From Lachnospiraceae bacterium (GTDB lineage Bacteria; Bacillota; Clostridia; Lachnospirales; Lachnospiraceae), in contig JAFXQX010000017.1 of NCBI GenBank assembly GCA_017526745.1, forward strand, positions 31,166 through 95,165: DNA of 64,000 nucleotides, written 5' to 3'. The notes under the pieces are model-generated. The model searched no databases and was not told the origin of the DNA. It saw only the letters and a list, made by a program, of their open reading frames with translations. Shown here piece after piece: positions 62,762 through 64,000 of this stretch. Each line of letters starts with the position of its first letter. Position 1 is the first letter of the stretch. The translations under genes and the position numbers were made by a program.

Positions 62762-63544
62762 GTGGCAGGATATAAAGAATGGATAGAAAATGCTGAGGTT
62801 AAGATTGACTATTATTCAGCTTTTCTCAAAACATGGATAGCTTTTAACGCATGGTATAATGAAGAAATACATGAAAAGACAGATCAGCAATGCATAGAAA
62901 GAATTTGTGAGGATAGTCGTTTTAAATCTTATATTACAAATCTATTAGATGCTGATGATAATGAATCAAAAGCGTTTAGAAATAATATAGCAAAATTACA
63001 TGAATCATTAAACAATTCTCCAATAAAGAGTCAGGATTATTTTGGAGTAAAATCAAATATTTCTTTTTCTATGGTTTTAGAAAGAAATAGAAAATCGGAA
63101 CATTACGTTGTATTTAGAAATATTAATTATCGGTGCAATAAGAATCATGGTAGATTTATTACGATTGTTACTGATTCTAAAAGAGGAATAGAATTATTAA
63201 ACTGTGAGCAGGAAGAATGGAATCTTGACTCGTTAAAGCAGCAGACTGATTTTGAAAACCTATCCGCTGAAAGAAAAACAAAATGTGAAGAGTGTTATAT
63301 TGAGATGCGGCCTTATATTGAGTCGAGTGTATTAAGCATATCTGAAGATGAAAAGCAAAGTACTAAAATAGGTGCTTATCTTTTTATTAAGAATCATGAG
63401 AAAATAGCCGAAGCAACTATTAAAATACTATATCTATTACGTTGTTGTTTGGCTCACGGGGATATAACACCAGATAAGAAAACCAATGACGTATATAGAT
63501 ATGCATATGAAGTTTTGCTTACTCCGCTTCAAAAATTAGTATAG
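62762..63544 (+). CDS. HEPN-like protein of the restriction island
   Basis: 260 residues, GTG start 62762 with GAGGGA nearby, 10 bases after hsdS. The N terminus (IDYYSAFLKTWIAFNAWYNE) is an amphipathic helix typical of HEPN/Apea-like proteins. Near the C terminus LLRCCLAHGD contains R227-x4-H232, the R-x4-6-H RNase motif of HEPN domains, inside a helix pair. The middle is poorly conserved-looking and charged. HEPN proteins act as RNases in abortive infection or toxin systems. As the third gene of an apparent operon with hsdM and hsdS, it may be an accessory effector triggered when restriction fails. The assignment rests on motif and fold only. Confidence 0.7.
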   Translation: MAGYKEWIENAEVKIDYYSAFLKTWIAFNAWYNEEIHEKTDQQCIERICEDSRFKSYITNLLDADDNESKAFRNNIAKLHESLNNSPIKSQDYFGVKSNISFSMVLERNRKSEHYVVFRNINYRCNKNHGRFITIVTDSKRGIELLNCEQEEWNLDSLKQQTDFENLSAERKTKCEECYIEMRPYIESSVLSISEDEKQSTKIGAYLFIKNHEKIAEATIKILYLLRCCLAHGDITPDKKTNDVYRYAYEVLLTPLQKLV

Positions 63545-63913
63545 ATAAATCCATTTTTTTATTTCTAACATATTTGTGATTGTTTCTTTTATTAATAAAA
63601 GCATCATTATTAAAGGACAAATATTCGCAAGCAGGGTATCGCGATACCTTGTATTAGAGGATCTTGAGTGATGAATGTGTTATGGGGTGATACGGCTGTT
63701 CGGTTTTCTGAGCGACTGAATATATTTCGATATGGAAATGATGTCAGAAAATGCGATGAATAGAAATGCTGAAATCATTTCAGATTATAAGCAAAAGAAA
63801 CTTGTTCATATAAGTGTTATTTGGTTTAAGGAGATTTATGAAGGTAGTAGAGTCTGGATTGATAGTGTCAATATTATTTCGCAAATTCATTTTTGCCGCT
63901 CGGCTGCAGGCCG
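63545..63913. other. Intergenic stretch at the right end of the island
   Basis: The first 330 bases are AT-rich like the island, the last 20 return to host composition. No convincing gene is present. A frame at 63732-63962 (76 codons) starts in AT-rich sequence but its end runs over GC-rich host sequence that reads better on the minus strand. A second short frame (63671-63763) is equally weak. They may be remnants of a lost gene at the island boundary. Confidence 0.5.
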
Positions 63914-64000
63914 TTATCCGGCCAGCGTAGTATCTTGCTCGAGATCAAGCTCAAGCAGATGATCCATGTTCATGTAACGCTTGATTCCCCATTCGGAACC
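63914..64000 (-). CDS. 3' end of an unidentified host gene
   Basis: On the minus strand 28 codons run open from the right edge to a TAA at 63916-63914. The residues begin GSEWGIKRYMNMDHLLELD and end DTTLAG; base composition and codon use resemble the host genes, not the island. Too short to identify. Confidence 0.5.
   Translation of the reverse strand, partial: GSEWGIKRYMNMDHLLELDLEQDTTLAG

Noticed and set aside
63732..63962. 76-residue plus-strand gene
   Set aside because: Its 3' part lies over host-like sequence that reads as the C-terminal end of a minus-strand gene; the frame changes composition midway and has no recognisable domain.
1..64000. tRNA, rRNA, CRISPR array, insertion sequence or prophage genes
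   Set aside because: No cloverleaf-like sequence, repeat-spacer array, transposase, integrase or phage structural gene was seen in any intergenic space or ORF.

Overview
The window reads as a chromosomal segment of an anaerobic Firmicute, most likely a Lachnospiraceae member (Clostridia). Pointers are a perfect CIRCE element in front of htpG, a free-standing glutaminyl-tRNA synthetase, the YerC/PcrA neighbourhood, the membrane LuxR-family regulator, many AAGGAGG-type ribosome binding sites, and a type IV pilus locus without secretin or PilP, as expected for a one-membrane cell. The family-level placement is inference from gene content; no rRNA or tRNA gene is present to confirm it.

Layout. 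1-5435: a 5'-truncated conserved gene, glnS, a DUF2225 zinc-ribbon protein, a small anchored protein and a PpiC-type lipoprotein foldase. 5416-7675: CIRCE, promoter and htpG. 8005-9570: a secreted repeat protein of unknown function. 9670-11052 (minus): a 12-TM/LuxR fusion regulator. 11219-16955: an atypical receiver protein, PBP1A, an IMPACT-family protein and MgtE. 16952-23675: TypA, a CheX-like fusion, dapA-dapB, eukaryotic-type hisA, an HD-GYP response regulator and a cold-shock protein. 23832-30927: EIIC-like membrane protein, degenerate M23 protein, bactofilin, then a cytoplasmic phosphorelay (hybrid kinase plus two double-receiver proteins) and a membrane-anchored GH25 lysozyme.

30931-52226 is the centrepiece: a type IV pilus operon behind a TTGATA-N17-TATAAT promoter. 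It holds the extension ATPase PilB, the retraction ATPase PilT, PilC, major pilin PilA, prepilin peptidase PilD, a PilM-PilN fusion, PilO, four minor pilins (one a 916-residue protein lacking the Glu at +5), a large secreted protein, a GT-C glycosyltransferase, a second protein sharing a domain with the giant minor pilin, and a BTAD-type regulator. PilB carries a complete MshEN (c-di-GMP) motif and the window also encodes an HD-GYP phosphodiesterase and a CheX-like protein with MshEN-like repeats, so c-di-GMP control of piliation is a coherent hypothesis. The 104 bases between pilB and pilT can form alternative RNA helices, one of which covers the pilT ribosome binding site.

52235-59164: cation/proton antiporter (minus), CheC, YerC (minus), PcrA helicase, a small acidic membrane protein and the 23S rRNA methyltransferase RlmD. 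59165 to about 63890 is a markedly AT-rich, probably acquired defence island: a methyltransferase with an N-terminal PD-(D/E)XK nuclease-like domain, a type I specificity subunit, and a HEPN-like protein with an R-X4-H motif. Host-like sequence, with the 3' end of a minus-strand gene, resumes at the right edge.
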